A stretch of DNA of 64,000 nt from Halobacillus andaensis (GCF_014636475.1 NZ_BMEL01000001.1:310001-374000); one strand, 5' to 3'. Counted from the first letter of the stretch, positions 8,153 to 18,344 are shown. Numbers and translations: made by a program. Notes: generated by a model from the letters alone, not told the origin.

Positions 8153-8958
8153 TGATAGTTGGTTAGCATTTTCTGAGACGTCTCATTGGTTAAATAGATT
8201 AAACCACCATTAGCTACACTCAACTGAATACGAGGCTGGTAACGTATATGGAGCTGTTCAAGCTCCTTTTCGTATTGCTCCGGATCAACATCCTTGGATT
8301 GAAAAAAACTTTCTAGCAATTTTCGCTCGTAATGGAGTTGGGAGAGTGATTGATCAGCCCATTGAGTATCAAGTTCAGAAAGGTAGTCTTCAATGTGCTG
8401 AAGCAAACGATTATATCCGCTTTCCAAACGAATTAATGGAGTCATTGGAAAAGTGTAATCAGATATGCTGGAAGTTAATGGCACATCTAAAAACTTGTTC
8501 ATAGCCTCGTGAATGAGAGCTCCATTAATAAGGTTTAGACCAAGTGACAGCAATAAATCTTTAGACTGCTTTCCTCGAAATGTGAGTTTCACATTGATAC
8601 ATAACCACGGGTGAAGGGCAAGGTTTTGAGAAGGCGAATCCACCTTCTCATACAAACGGGTCGTGTACCCCTTTTCAAGGGCTACTTGATATATTTGTTG
8701 CAATTTAGGTGTTCCTGCGTGTAAAAATATACCCTCTTCCGCATCCCCTAGACTGATATCTTTAAACGATAAACTTAACGGTTCCCCTTCTCGATTCATC
8801 TTTTTCATATAATGCCAATAAAATGGACGATTCATAAGAGCTTCATCCATTTCTTTTGTGAGCTTAATTGTCATATGTTTAGGGTTTTTCTCTTTTATTG
8901 TACAACCGTTTAATTCAAAGAAACATTTTGTGAAGTCATAATGACTGGCGTTGTTCAA
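8149..8958 (-). CDS. yqhG: YqhG family protein of unknown function
   Basis: This 269-aa soluble-looking protein matches the YqhG family by context and by its N-terminal DFTKCFFELNGC segment. No catalytic motif is recognisable. The start is a TTG that overlaps the TGA stop of the helicase gene upstream (TTGA arrangement), with AAGGAAGG before it, so translation is probably coupled. The conserved yqhH-yqhG pairing suggests that this protein acts with the SNF2 enzyme, but that is inference only. Confidence 0.72.
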   Translation of the reverse strand: MNNASHYDFTKCFFELNGCTIKEKNPKHMTIKLTKEMDEALMNRPFYWHYMKKMNREGEPLSLSFKDISLGDAEEGIFLHAGTPKLQQIYQVALEKGYTTRLYEKVDSPSQNLALHPWLCINVKLTFRGKQSKDLLLSLGLNLINGALIHEAMNKFLDVPLTSSISDYTFPMTPLIRLESGYNRLLQHIEDYLSELDTQWADQSLSQLHYERKLLESFFQSKDVDPEQYEKELEQLHIRYQPRIQLSVANGGLIYLTNETSQKMLTNYH

Positions 8959-10592
8959 CCTAATTCCTTCCTTTCTTCTACTGAATACTCAACATAGCTG
9001 ACTAAATTCTTCATTTTAATATCAATCTCACCTTGAGACTCAGACTCTTGAAGGATCGTCTGAACGTGCTTTTCAAAACTACCACCCGGGATTTTTTCTA
9101 AAATGGCATCTAAGTCCCCCACTGCATTTTGGAAGAGTTGTATTTTTTCATAAAGTAAGGAGAGGATGTGGTCCTCAAGGGTATCTTTAATCGCGAAGTT
9201 AAAGACATTTACATCTTTCTCTTGGCCGAAACGGTGGATTCGGCCGATTCTTTGTTCTAAACGCATTGGATTCCACGGCAGGTCGTAATTAATCATATTG
9301 TGACAAAACTGCAGGTTTATACCTTCAGCACCTGCTTCAGTGGCAATCATTACTTGTGCATTATTTTTAAAAAGCTGTTTCATCCAGTCTCTTTTACTTT
9401 TATTGAATTTGCCGCTAAAAGGTACTGATGATATGCCCTGCTGCTGTAAGAACCATTGTAAATAAAATTGAGTAGCTCGGTATTCCGTGAATACTATAAA
9501 TTTTTCTCCTGATTCTTTAATTAACTCTGTCATTTTTTGTGCTTTTGTATGGTGAGGTAATTCTCCAAGTCTCTCCATTAAATGGGTTTTAAGCTCAGAC
9601 GGGTTTTGTTCATTCATGGATTTTAATGACATAAAGCAAGCTTCTCTCGAGGAGCAAAGCTCTTTAGCTAAGGTTAACCATGTAAAGGAAGGATAGTCTG
9701 TTTTAAGAGCTTCTAACTCTTGATAAAAGCGTTGTTCTTCTTCGTTGAAATGCAGCGTAATATTTTTAACTCTACGTTTTGAAGCATCTAGACCAGTATC
9801 TTTCCTTAAATTTCGTATCATTAGCTTGCTAAGCAGTGAATGAATGTGCTGCTGTGTTGTTTCTTCTTCTAAGGACGTATTTTTATATTTCTTCTTAAAT
9901 TCTGTTAAATCACCAAGATAACCTGGTTTTAGTATTGAAACTAAGTTAAACAAGTCACTTAAATGATTTTGTATCGGAGTCGCTGTTAATAAAAGACAAT
10001 ATGTTTTTTTCAGTTGTTTCACAAATTGAAAGTTTTTTGTCTGATGATTTTTTAACTTGTGTGCTTCATCAATAATAATCATGTCGTAAGAAATAGAGAG
10101 AATTTCTTCCTTATGACGTTCTCTCTTAGCCATATCTATTGAAGTTACAGTTACGTCCCAATTTTTCCAGTCTGCATGTTTCTTTCTTGGAGAAGCAGCT
10201 TGTATATAAAACTTCTCGCTAAGTTCCTGAGTCCACTGATTAACTAATGAAGCAGGGGTTAAAATAAGTACTTTTTTGGCCATTCCTCTAATCATATATT
10301 CTTTTAAAATTAAGCCAGCTTCTAAAGTTTTTCCTAAGCCAACCTCATCAGCAAGAATAGCTCGGCCGTTCATTTCATGAACCACTCTTTCACAAGCATT
10401 TACTTGGTGATCTAAGAACTGAACATGAGGGAGCTGTTCTAACGCTAATACCCCTTCAAATTGCGGGATGGATTGTAGTTTCAACCCTTCCCACGCTAAT
10501 TTAAATTCTTCAAAACTACAAAGCGAATCGGACGCTTCCAGTCTTTTGGTGAGGTTAGGTAAAAATTCGGAGTCTTGGTGGACTTTAATCAA
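8955..10592 (-). CDS. yqhH: SNF2-family DEAD/DEAH helicase (YqhH)
   Basis: This is a 545-aa SNF2/Rad54-type ATPase. Helicase motif I is DEVGLGKTLEAG (near residue 80), motif II is IIIDEAHKLKN, motif III is LLLTATPIQN, and the C-terminal motifs V-VI include GAEGINLQ and QRIGRIHRFGQ. Such enzymes translocate on duplex DNA and remodel protein-DNA complexes; the substrate here is not known. The frame allows TTG at 10598, but AAGGAGGG would sit almost on it; the TTG at 10592 has normal spacing and is preferred. It is divergent from the glycine riboswitch/gcvT leader. Confidence 0.88.
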   Translation of the reverse strand: MIKVHQDSEFLPNLTKRLEASDSLCSFEEFKLAWEGLKLQSIPQFEGVLALEQLPHVQFLDHQVNACERVVHEMNGRAILADEVGLGKTLEAGLILKEYMIRGMAKKVLILTPASLVNQWTQELSEKFYIQAASPRKKHADWKNWDVTVTSIDMAKRERHKEEILSISYDMIIIDEAHKLKNHQTKNFQFVKQLKKTYCLLLTATPIQNHLSDLFNLVSILKPGYLGDLTEFKKKYKNTSLEEETTQQHIHSLLSKLMIRNLRKDTGLDASKRRVKNITLHFNEEEQRFYQELEALKTDYPSFTWLTLAKELCSSREACFMSLKSMNEQNPSELKTHLMERLGELPHHTKAQKMTELIKESGEKFIVFTEYRATQFYLQWFLQQQGISSVPFSGKFNKSKRDWMKQLFKNNAQVMIATEAGAEGINLQFCHNMINYDLPWNPMRLEQRIGRIHRFGQEKDVNVFNFAIKDTLEDHILSLLYEKIQLFQNAVGDLDAILEKIPGGSFEKHVQTILQESESQGEIDIKMKNLVSYVEYSVEERKELG

Positions 10593-10675
10593 GTTCAATC
10601 CCTCCTTATAGTGAGTTCATTAATAGATTTTTTTGAAATTTAAAAATCTAAACTGTACGTTTGAGATCGCTATGG

Positions 10676-10681
10676 TATAAT
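10676..10681 (+). promoter_or_regulatory. Probable -10 element of the gcv operon
   Basis: A perfect TATAAT lies 80-100 nt before the glycine aptamers. The -35 region at the usual distance is poor (around CTGTAC), so this is a tentative placement of the gcv promoter. Confidence 0.45.
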
Positions 10682-10754
10682 GAAGCTGAAAATTAAGAGA
10701 GTTAGTCGCATGCTTTACAGGTTAGTATGTCCCGTTCCATCTAACTAAATACTA

Positions 10755-10940
10755 AAGCGAATGACTGCAGGGGGAGAGTCTACGTAATGTAGCGCCGAAG
10801 GAGCAAGCAAATGATTGTGAATCTCTCAGGCAAAAAGACCTCTGTAGGACGCAGCTCTGGAGAGAGTTTATCAAAATAGGTAAACCACCCAAGAAGCAAG
10901 CGTAAAAGATTGCGTGAAACTTTCTGGTGCACGGACAGAG
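10755..10940 (+). ncRNA. Tandem glycine riboswitch (gcvT leader)
   Basis: Two glycine aptamers lie in tandem before gcvT. The first holds the conserved GGGGAGAG, GCGCCGAAGGAGCAAG and AATCTCTCAGGCAAAA segments (about 10770-10865). The second is more diverged (AAACCACCC, then GAAACTTTCTGGTGCACGG, then ACAGAG, about 10866-10940). Order and wording match the B. subtilis gcvT riboswitch. In Bacillus, glycine binding raises expression of the glycine cleavage operon by preventing the terminator that follows, and the same logic is expected here. Confidence 0.93.
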
Positions 10941-10974
10941 ACTCCCTATTAATGCGGTGGAGTCTCTTTTTTTT
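10937..10974 (+). terminator. Riboswitch expression-platform terminator
   Basis: The 9-bp stem AGAGACTCC / GGAGTCTCT followed by T8 starts inside the last helix of the second glycine aptamer (ACAGAG). That overlap is the expected competition between the ligand-bound aptamer and the terminator. Confidence 0.88.
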
Positions 10975-11003
10975 ATGGCTAATAAGAGATAAGGAGTGAT
11001 CGA

Positions 11004-12104
11004 ATGACGGATTTAAAGCGCACACCATTATATCCTGAATATAAAAAACTTGGTGCTAAAACAATTGATTTCGGAGGCTGGGATTTACCGGTTCAATTTT
11101 CGAGCATAAAAGACGAACATCATGCTACGCGTCAAAAAGCTGGTTTATTTGATGTGTCCCACATGGGCGAAGTGCTTGTGGAAGGGGAAGAAAGTTTAGC
11201 CTTTTTGCAAAAAATGCTGACAAATGACGTTTCAAAATTGAAGCCTGGAAAAGCGCAGTATACCATTATGTGCTATGAAAATGGCGGCACTGTCGATGAC
11301 CTTATCGTTTATATGTTAGACGAGAATAAATATTTGCTCGTTATCAATGCAGCAAATCGAGAGAAAGATGTGGATTGGCTTAAGCAACACATAGATGAAG
11401 AGGTAAATGTTGCAGACGTTTCTGATGAGTATGTGCAGTTAGCTTTGCAAGGTCCTAATGCTGAGGCAGCGTTGCAGAGTTTAACGGATACAAAACTATC
11501 AGAGATCAAGTTTTTTAACTTTGCTCAAGACGTTCGCTTTAAAGGAGTAGAGGGAGAAGCTATTGTATCGCGCACTGGTTATACTGGTGAAGATGGCTTT
11601 GAAGTATACTTGCCAAGTGGGTCAGGACCTGTATTATGGCAGGCTATCCTTGAATACGGTGAGGAACATGGGGTCCAGCCTATAGGATTAGGTGCAAGAG
11701 ATACTCTACGATTCGAAGCTAATTTAGCACTCTATGGGCAAGAATTGAGTGCTGATATTACCCCGCTTGAAGCTGGTCTTCGATTTGCCGTGAAACTTAA
11801 TAAAGAAGCTGACTTTATAGGGAAAGAAGCATTACTCCGTCAGAAGGAAGAGGGTCTAAAACGTAAGCTGGTCGGGATTGAAATGATCGATAAAGGAATC
11901 CCTCGGACGGGCTATGATGTAGTAGATGGAGATAAGGTGATTGGTTTTGTAACGACTGGCACACAATCTCCTACATTAGGAAAGAATATAGGATTAGCTT
12001 TATTAAATACTGAATATACAGAGCTTGGTACAGAAGTAAGTGTACAAATTCGCAAGAAAACGTTAAAAGCGAAAGTCGTATCAACCCCTTTTTATAAACG
12101 TTAA
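11004..12104 (+). CDS. gcvT: Glycine cleavage system aminomethyltransferase (T protein)
   Basis: This 366-aa T protein transfers the methylene group from the aminomethyl-lipoyl H protein to tetrahydrofolate, releasing ammonia. Typical features are [10 protein letters not shown] near the N-terminus, the DVSHMGE segment, [14 protein letters not shown] in the folate-binding core, and the C-terminal barrel with [11 protein letters not shown]. It is the first gene after the glycine riboswitch and is 19 nt from gcvPA. The H protein gene (gcvH) is not in the window, as in other Bacillaceae. Confidence 0.95.
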   Translation: MTDLKRTPLYPEYKKLGAKTIDFGGWDLPVQFSSIKDEHHATRQKAGLFDVSHMGEVLVEGEESLAFLQKMLTNDVSKLKPGKAQYTIMCYENGGTVDDLIVYMLDENKYLLVINAANREKDVDWLKQHIDEEVNVADVSDEYVQLALQGPNAEAALQSLTDTKLSEIKFFNFAQDVRFKGVEGEAIVSRTGYTGEDGFEVYLPSGSGPVLWQAILEYGEEHGVQPIGLGARDTLRFEANLALYGQELSADITPLEAGLRFAVKLNKEADFIGKEALLRQKEEGLKRKLVGIEMIDKGIPRTGYDVVDGDKVIGFVTTGTQSPTLGKNIGLALLNTEYTELGTEVSVQIRKKTLKAKVVSTPFYKR

Positions 12105-12123
12105 TGGATTGGAGGAAAAATAA

Positions 12124-13473
12124 ATGGAATTTCGATACTTACCAATGACAGAACAAGACAAAAAAGAAATGCTTTCGACTATTGGGGTGGAGTCGACGGA
12201 AGAATTGTTTGCGGACATTCCTAAAAATGTCCGCTACAGCGGCGATTTGAATATTAAGCCACCCAAAAATGAATACGCCCTAACTAAAGAATTAACGCAG
12301 CTTGCTCAACGAAACGTTGATACTAAGTCACATACTAGTTTCCTTGGTGCTGGTGTTTATGATCATTATATTCCATCGATTGTTGATCACGTCATTTCTC
12401 GTTCAGAGTTTTATACTGCATATACACCATATCAGCCAGAGATTTCACAAGGCGAATTGCAGGCGATCTTCGAATTTCAAACCATGATTTGTGAACTTAC
12501 AGGAATGGATGTAGCTAATTCTTCTATGTATGATGGCGGCACGGCTTTAGCTGAAGCAGTAAATCTATCTGCCGGCCAGACGAAAAAGAAAAAAGTATTA
12601 GTATCAAAAGCGATTCATCCTGAATCCCTTTCGGTTATACATTCATATGTAAAAGGACCTGGGGTTGAAGTGGTAGAGATTGATCATAACAATGGCGTCA
12701 CCGATTTAGAGCAGCTGGAAAACGAACTCGACGAAAATACGGCAAGTGTCGTTCTACAGTATCCTAATTTCTTTGGTCAAATTGAACGTTTAGACCGCGT
12801 ACGAGAACTTGTGGATCAACAGAAGAAAACGATGCTTATTACCTCTAGTAATCCTTTAGCACTTGGTTATCTTACACCTCCAGGGGAGTTTGGAGCGGAT
12901 ATCGTAGTAGGTGACGCGCAAGTCTTTGGAATTCCTGCCCAGTTTGGTGGACCTCACTGCGGTTATTTTGCTACAACGAAGAAACTGATGCGTAAAGTGC
13001 CAGGTCGGTTAGTAGGTCAAACGAAAGATGAAGAAGGCCGCAGAGGATTCGTGCTTACATTACAAGCGCGAGAACAGCACATTCGACGTGATAAAGCGAC
13101 ATCTAATATTTGTTCAAACCAAGCGTTAAATGCTTTGGCTTCATCAGTGGCTATGTCTTCGCTCGGGAAGCAGGGACTGAAAAAAATGTCTTGGATGAAT
13201 ATTCAGAAAGCCTCATATATGAAGAAACAATTAGAGGAAACTGGTTTTGATATAGCATTTGACGGAGCGTTCTTTAATGAAATTGTCGTAAATTTAAAAG
13301 GTGACATAGACACCGTAAACCGAAAACTGTTGGATAAAGGGATTATTGGGGGTTACGATTTAAGCAGACGTTTTCCTGAGTTAAAAGGACATATGCTTGT
13401 AGCGGTGACAGAAATTCGTTCGAAAGAAGAGATCGATCAGTTCGTTAAGGAAGTGGGGGATATTTGTGGCTAA
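12124..13473 (+). CDS. gcvPA: Glycine dehydrogenase (decarboxylating) subunit 1
   Basis: This is the N-terminal half-protein (449 aa) of the split P protein of the glycine cleavage system. Motifs include [37 protein letters not shown] and GVLTL-like ARE(Q)[10 protein letters not shown]. It pairs with the PLP-bearing subunit GcvPB. An upstream GGAGG is well spaced. The next gene starts inside its last codons, so the two subunits are likely made in equal amounts through coupling. Confidence 0.95.
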   Translation: MEFRYLPMTEQDKKEMLSTIGVESTEELFADIPKNVRYSGDLNIKPPKNEYALTKELTQLAQRNVDTKSHTSFLGAGVYDHYIPSIVDHVISRSEFYTAYTPYQPEISQGELQAIFEFQTMICELTGMDVANSSMYDGGTALAEAVNLSAGQTKKKKVLVSKAIHPESLSVIHSYVKGPGVEVVEIDHNNGVTDLEQLENELDENTASVVLQYPNFFGQIERLDRVRELVDQQKKTMLITSSNPLALGYLTPPGEFGADIVVGDAQVFGIPAQFGGPHCGYFATTKKLMRKVPGRLVGQTKDEEGRRGFVLTLQAREQHIRRDKATSNICSNQALNALASSVAMSSLGKQGLKKMSWMNIQKASYMKKQLEETGFDIAFDGAFFNEIVVNLKGDIDTVNRKLLDKGIIGGYDLSRRFPELKGHMLVAVTEIRSKEEIDQFVKEVGDICG

Positions 13474-14929
13474 TCAAGACTTTCCATTAATTTTTGAACA
13501 CAGTCAAGAAAGTCGTACAGGCTTTAGTTTACCTGAATTAGACGTTCCAGAAACAAATATAGAAGACCAACTGGGCGAAGCTTTTATTAGAAAGAGTGAA
13601 CCAGAACTGCCAGAAGTGAGTGAATTGCAGATCATGCGCCACTATACGGCTTTATCTACAAGGAACCATGGTGTGGATTCTGGGTTTTATCCTTTAGGCT
13701 CATGTACGATGAAGTATAATCCAAAAGTTAATGAGGATATCGCACGACTTACTGGTTTTAGTCATATCCATCCCTTGCAGCCTGTTGAAACTGCGCAAGG
13801 CGCACTGGAGCTTATGTATGACCTTCAAGAGACGTTAGCTGAAATAACAGGAATGGATACCGTGACACTACAGCCAGCTGCAGGTGCTCACGGTGAGTGG
13901 ACAGGCTTAATGATGATTCGAGCATTTCATGAAGGGAACGGAGATTATAATCGAACCAAAGTGATTGTTCCTGATTCAGCACATGGGACGAACCCCGCTT
14001 CGGCTACCGTAGCAGGCTTTGAAGCGGTAACGGTAAAATCGAATCAGCAAGGTCTTGTAGACTTAGAGGACCTTAGACGCGTCGTAGATGAGCATACAGC
14101 TGCGCTTATGCTGACTAACCCTAATACATTAGGGTTGTTTGAAGAAAATATTGAAGAAATGGCCTCAATCATTCATGAAGCTGGAGGAAAACTTTATTAT
14201 GATGGTGCTAATTTAAATGCGATCTTAGGTTATGCACGTCCGGGTGATATGGGCTTTGACGTCGTACATTTAAACTTGCATAAAACGTTCACTGGGCCGC
14301 ACGGCGGCGGGGGGCCGGGTTCAGGACCTGTTGGAGTTACAGCGGAATTTGAACCATTTCTGCCAAAACCAATATTAACAAAACGTGAAGATGGCTACGA
14401 TTTTGATTATGATCGACCAAAATCGATTGGACGAGTAAAACCATACTACGGGAACTTCGGCATTAACGTTCGTGCTTATACGTATATTCGCACGATGGGT
14501 GCAGAAGGACTTAAAAAGGTTAGTGAATATGCTGTTTTAAATGCGAACTATATGATGCGCCGTCTTCAAAAAGAGTTCGAGCTTCCGTTTGACCAGCATT
14601 GTAAGCATGAGTTTGTTTTATCTGGCAAGCGTCAAAAGAAATTAGGAGTTCGTACACTGGACATAGCCAAGCGTTTATTAGACTTTGGATATCATCCTCC
14701 TACGATTTACTTCCCAATCAATGTAGAGGAAGCCATTATGGCAGAACCAACCGAGACGGAATCTAAGGAAACTTTAGATGCTTTTGTTGACGCTATGCTG
14801 CAAATCGCTGAAGAGGCGAAAAATGATCCAGAAAAGGTTCAAGAAGCACCTCATACAACGATCGTTAGCCGTATGGATGAAACAACCGCTGCTAGAAAAC
14901 CAATTTTGAGGTATCAAAAAGAGGAATAA
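13466..14929 (+). CDS. gcvPB: Glycine dehydrogenase (decarboxylating) subunit 2
   Basis: This 487-aa C-terminal half of P protein carries the PLP lysine in [16 protein letters not shown]. It decarboxylates glycine and loads the aminomethyl group on lipoylated H protein. The start is GTG at 13466, overlapping gcvPA by 8 nt. Other family landmarks are [19 protein letters not shown] and [10 protein letters not shown] strong terminator directly follows, closing the riboswitch-controlled three-gene operon. Confidence 0.95.
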   Translation: MANQDFPLIFEHSQESRTGFSLPELDVPETNIEDQLGEAFIRKSEPELPEVSELQIMRHYTALSTRNHGVDSGFYPLGSCTMKYNPKVNEDIARLTGFSHIHPLQPVETAQGALELMYDLQETLAEITGMDTVTLQPAAGAHGEWTGLMMIRAFHEGNGDYNRTKVIVPDSAHGTNPASATVAGFEAVTVKSNQQGLVDLEDLRRVVDEHTAALMLTNPNTLGLFEENIEEMASIIHEAGGKLYYDGANLNAILGYARPGDMGFDVVHLNLHKTFTGPHGGGGPGSGPVGVTAEFEPFLPKPILTKREDGYDFDYDRPKSIGRVKPYYGNFGINVRAYTYIRTMGAEGLKKVSEYAVLNANYMMRRLQKEFELPFDQHCKHEFVLSGKRQKKLGVRTLDIAKRLLDFGYHPPTIYFPINVEEAIMAEPTETESKETLDAFVDAMLQIAEEAKNDPEKVQEAPHTTIVSRMDETTAARKPILRYQKEE

Positions 14930-14933
14930 AATT

Positions 14934-14972
14934 AAAAGACGCTGCAATAGCTGCAGCGTCTTTTAGTTTTTT
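14934..14972. terminator. Terminator after gcvPB (bidirectional)
   Basis: The 13-bp stem AAAAGACGCTGCA / TGCAGCGTCTTTT has a T-rich 3' flank (and an A-rich 5' flank). It overlaps the stop codon of the convergent rhodanese gene. Confidence 0.9.
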
Positions 14973-15343
14973 GTTTTAATTTTTCCGTTCCATTTTTTAA
15001 AGCCGCCCTGTAGTTGGTTTAGGTTTTGATAACCTTTTTTATTGAGCATTAATGCTGCACGAGTCGAGCGTGCACCACTTTGACAATAAAGGTATACAGG
15101 CTTGTCCTTGCGAATTTCAACTAAGCGGTTTCTCATTTGAGATAATGGAATATTGCGAGCTCCTAAGATATGGCCCCCATCATATTCTTTTGGTTCACGT
15201 ACATCAATAAGTTGGGCTTTTCTATAACCTTGTCGAAACTCATCTTCCGTTAAAGTGGTTAATATTTTTCGAGCCTTCATAAATCGGAAAATACCAAAAG
15301 CGATTAAGAAGACGATTGCACCAATTAAAATCCATAGTTCCAT
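14963..15343 (-). CDS. yqhL: Membrane-anchored rhodanese-like protein (YqhL)
   Basis: This 126-aa protein has an N-terminal transmembrane anchor (residues about 2-20) and a single rhodanese domain (about 30-122) with the active-site loop CQSGARS after YLY and the motif LIDVREPKEYDGGHI. Such domains carry sulfur on a cysteine persulfide; the acceptor is unknown. The same gene lies between the gcv operon and mntR in B. subtilis. An AGGGGGTAGAGAG segment precedes the ATG. Confidence 0.85.
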   Translation of the reverse strand: MELWILIGAIVFLIAFGIFRFMKARKILTTLTEDEFRQGYRKAQLIDVREPKEYDGGHILGARNIPLSQMRNRLVEIRKDKPVYLYCQSGARSTRAALMLNKKGYQNLNQLQGGFKKWNGKIKTKN

Positions 15344-15611
15344 TTTCTCTCTACCCCCTCTTCCCCTATCTATTATATGGGGGAATACTTCTTATTTCAA
15401 AGTTTTTTTCCCGTTGAAATTATATGATGATGTATTTTATGATAGAGAAGCTTTATCTATATTTACAAAATAGTATTTTGAATCAAAAGCTATGCAAATG
15501 ATAAAAAAGGTGGTTTTGAATATAAGAAAAGATGTTTCCTCTAAATATCTTCTGCTTACTTTATATTTTGAACGATTTTCAAATTGACAAAGTTCTACAA
15601 TGTTGTTCAAA

Positions 15612-15627
15612 ACACAATATATAGAAA
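15612..15627 (+). promoter_or_regulatory. NrdR box-like site 1 upstream of nrdJ
   Basis: ACACAATATATAGAAA matches the NrdR operator consensus acaCwAtATaTwGtgt at all core positions (C, A, ATAT, G). NrdR is the ATP/dATP-sensing repressor of ribonucleotide reductase genes. The site lies 129 nt before the nrdJ start and 31 bp upstream of a second box. Confidence 0.75.
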
Positions 15628-15642
15628 TATTTTTTATTTTGA

Positions 15643-15658
15643 GTACAATATATTGATT
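15643..15658 (+). promoter_or_regulatory. NrdR box-like site 2 upstream of nrdJ
   Basis: GTACAATATATTGATT matches the same NrdR consensus core (CAATATATTG is a perfect palindrome). It begins exactly 31 bp after box 1, close to three helical turns, which is the usual spacing of paired NrdR boxes. Confidence 0.78.
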
Positions 15659-15755
15659 AAAAATTCATAGATGTGGTATGTTACTTATAGGTTAATAATC
15701 AATGTAGTAATTTATGGACATGCCTCAGGAAGCATGATTGAAGGGAGAGGTTTGT

Positions 15756-18332
15756 ATGCAAATGACGTCCACAACGAGTGACGCCAATGCAAAAATCGAT
15801 GTAGAACGGTTAAATGCTGATATAAGGCAATTCGACCAAGTGCATGAGATTACACCGGATATGCATGTAACACATAGCGGTGTATCGAGACTAGTCATGC
15901 TCGATCGTTATGCATTCAAAGACACAGAGAAATTAACTTTATCTGAAGGTGATTTCGTTGTGTTAACGGTGAAGGACGATCCCAAGTTTCCAGCACGCGG
16001 TTACGGTTTTATTCAATCAATCGATTGGGAAAAACACAAAGCTGTTGTCAAAGTTGAACCCGATTTTGTTAATGTGCTAGATAGTGAAGAAGAACGCGAT
16101 TCAGGGTTAATTATACGCAACCTAGATATTATAGATAAGCCTTTGGAAGTTTATTATGAACAGATTGCGCTAAGAAATGCTGCTGGTTTATCAGCGGTTG
16201 AAGTAGATGAGGAGAAAAGACAACAAAGCTTTGAAGAATTTTATAGAGAGCTTTCTAATTTAAACTTTATACCTGCGGGTCGAGTTCTATATGGTGCAGG
16301 ATCGAACACAGACGTTACTTATTTTAACTGTTACGTGATGCCATATATTCAAGATTCTCGTGAAGGAATTTCTGATCACCGAAAACAAGTAATGGAAATC
16401 ATGTCCCGAGGGGGCGGGGTTGGAACAAATGGTTCTACTCTTAGACCAAGAAACACACTCGCTCGTGGAGTAAACGGTAAGTCATCAGGTTCAGTATCTT
16501 GGCTTGACGATATTGCGAAGCTGACACACTTAGTAGAGCAAGGCGGTTCAAGACGCGGTGCCCAGATGATTATGTTAGCTGATTGGCATCCTGATATCGT
16601 CGAATTTATTATTTCAAAAATGCAAAACCCTCGTATTTTGCGTTATTTAATAGAAAATACAGAAGACGAGCAAATTAGAAACTTAGCGAAAGAAAAATTA
16701 AAGTTCACTCCACTTACAGAAACGGAACGAGATTTGTACCAAAGTGTTGTCAATTACAAGGCGATGCCAGGTCAAGGTGGTTTTACAGAAAGCAGCATTC
16801 GGGAAGCAGAAGAAAAACTTCATACCGGCGGAACGTATACCGTGAATAATCCTGAATTCTTAACAGGCGCTAATATTTCCGTATGTATTACAAAAGAATT
16901 TATGGAAGCTGTTGAAAATGATCAAGACTATCGCTTACGGTTCCCAGATGTTGAATCTTATACAAAAGAAGAAATGGACATTTATAATGCAGAGTGGCAA
17001 GCAAGCGGAGACGTACGTGAATGGGAAGATAAAGGACTAGCTGTTCGTACGTATCGTACTGTCAAAGCTGCTGAGCTATGGAAGCTTATTAATATTTGCG
17101 CTACTTATTCAGCGGAACCAGGTATCTTCTTTATCGATAATGCAAATGAGAAAACAAACGCTAGTGCGTATGGCCAAAAGGTGGTTGCTACTAACCCATG
17201 TGGAGAACAACCATTAGCACCATTTTCAGTCTGTAATTTAGCTGCAGTTAACCTTGCAGCTGTTGCAGATAAGGAAGCTAAACAAGTCGATTTTGAAAAA
17301 CTAAGAAAGACGGTAGCTACGGGCGTACGCATGCAGGATAACGTAATCGACGCTACTCCTTATTTCCTGGAAGAAAATAAGAAACAGGCCCTTGGAGAAC
17401 GCCGTGTAGGCTTAGGAGTTATGGGATTACATGACCTTCTTATTTATTGTGAAACCGAGTATGGATCTGCAGAAGGGAATCAGCTCGTTGATGAAATTTT
17501 CGAAACGATTGCTACTACCGCTTATCGTGCGTCGATCGACTTAGCCAAAGAGAAAGGAAGCTTTCCTTTCCTTGTTGGAGAAACCGATGTAGAAACGAAG
17601 CAATTACGAGAAAATTTTGTGAATACTGGATACATGCAAGCAATGCCTGAAGATATAAGAGAAGGAGTCCGTCAATACGGGATAAGAAACTCTCATTTAC
17701 TTACAGTAGCGCCTACTGGAAGCACAGGTACAATGGTGGGTGTGAGTACAGGTCTTGAGCCTTATTTCTCCTTCTCGTATTATAGAAGTGGTCGTTTAGG
17801 TAAATTCATTGAAGTGAAAGCAGATATTGTAAAAGAGTACCTGGACCGAAACCCGGACCAGGATCCTGATCAGTTGCCTGAATGGTTTATTACTGCTATG
17901 ACGATGAGTCCTGAAGCTCACGCGGATACGCAGTGTGTTATTCAGCGCTGGGTAGACAGTTCCATCTCTAAAACAGTAAATGCACCAAAAGGCTATTCTG
18001 TAGAACAGGTGGAAAATGTGTACCAAAGACTTTATCGTGGTGGAGCTAAAGGCGGAACCGTATATGTAGACGGCAGTCGTGACAGTCAAGTACTAACGTT
18101 GAAAGCGGAAGAAAATGCATTTGATGGGGAACAAACAGAGTTTGAATTTGAAGAAGATACAAAACCTCGTTTTGTACTGATGGACACGGTACATGAACTT
18201 GAGAAAACTAATGTAACGATTGGGTCTGAAGTTGGAGATACCTGCCCCGTTTGTCGAAAAGGAACAGTAGAAGATATTGGCGGCTGTAATACGTGTACAA
18301 ATTGCAATGCGCAGCTAAAGTGTGGGTTATAA
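15756..18332 (+). CDS. nrdJ: Adenosylcobalamin-dependent ribonucleotide reductase (class II)
   Basis: This 858-aa class II enzyme reduces ribonucleotides to deoxyribonucleotides using adenosylcobalamin to make a thiyl radical. Visible residues are the redox cysteine in NCYVMP, the N-x-C-x-E radical site NPCGEQP, and the second redox cysteine 11 residues later (SVCNLA). A C-terminal tail has CPVC, CNTC and CNAQ-x-x-CGL cysteines for re-reduction and possible zinc binding. The frame opens at TTG 15738, but GGGAGAGG before the ATG at 15756 supports the later start. Two NrdR boxes precede it; no cobalamin riboswitch was seen. Confidence 0.94.
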   Translation: MQMTSTTSDANAKIDVERLNADIRQFDQVHEITPDMHVTHSGVSRLVMLDRYAFKDTEKLTLSEGDFVVLTVKDDPKFPARGYGFIQSIDWEKHKAVVKVEPDFVNVLDSEEERDSGLIIRNLDIIDKPLEVYYEQIALRNAAGLSAVEVDEEKRQQSFEEFYRELSNLNFIPAGRVLYGAGSNTDVTYFNCYVMPYIQDSREGISDHRKQVMEIMSRGGGVGTNGSTLRPRNTLARGVNGKSSGSVSWLDDIAKLTHLVEQGGSRRGAQMIMLADWHPDIVEFIISKMQNPRILRYLIENTEDEQIRNLAKEKLKFTPLTETERDLYQSVVNYKAMPGQGGFTESSIREAEEKLHTGGTYTVNNPEFLTGANISVCITKEFMEAVENDQDYRLRFPDVESYTKEEMDIYNAEWQASGDVREWEDKGLAVRTYRTVKAAELWKLINICATYSAEPGIFFIDNANEKTNASAYGQKVVATNPCGEQPLAPFSVCNLAAVNLAAVADKEAKQVDFEKLRKTVATGVRMQDNVIDATPYFLEENKKQALGERRVGLGVMGLHDLLIYCETEYGSAEGNQLVDEIFETIATTAYRASIDLAKEKGSFPFLVGETDVETKQLRENFVNTGYMQAMPEDIREGVRQYGIRNSHLLTVAPTGSTGTMVGVSTGLEPYFSFSYYRSGRLGKFIEVKADIVKEYLDRNPDQDPDQLPEWFITAMTMSPEAHADTQCVIQRWVDSSISKTVNAPKGYSVEQVENVYQRLYRGGAKGGTVYVDGSRDSQVLTLKAEENAFDGEQTEFEFEEDTKPRFVLMDTVHELEKTNVTIGSEVGDTCPVCRKGTVEDIGGCNTCTNCNAQLKCGL

Positions 18333-18344
18333 TATAGAAAGAAT

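Noticed and set aside
15474-15755. Cobalamin riboswitch upstream of nrdJ
   Set aside because: No B12 box (GCCACTG) and no large helix array; the region is A+T-rich and holds NrdR-like sites instead.
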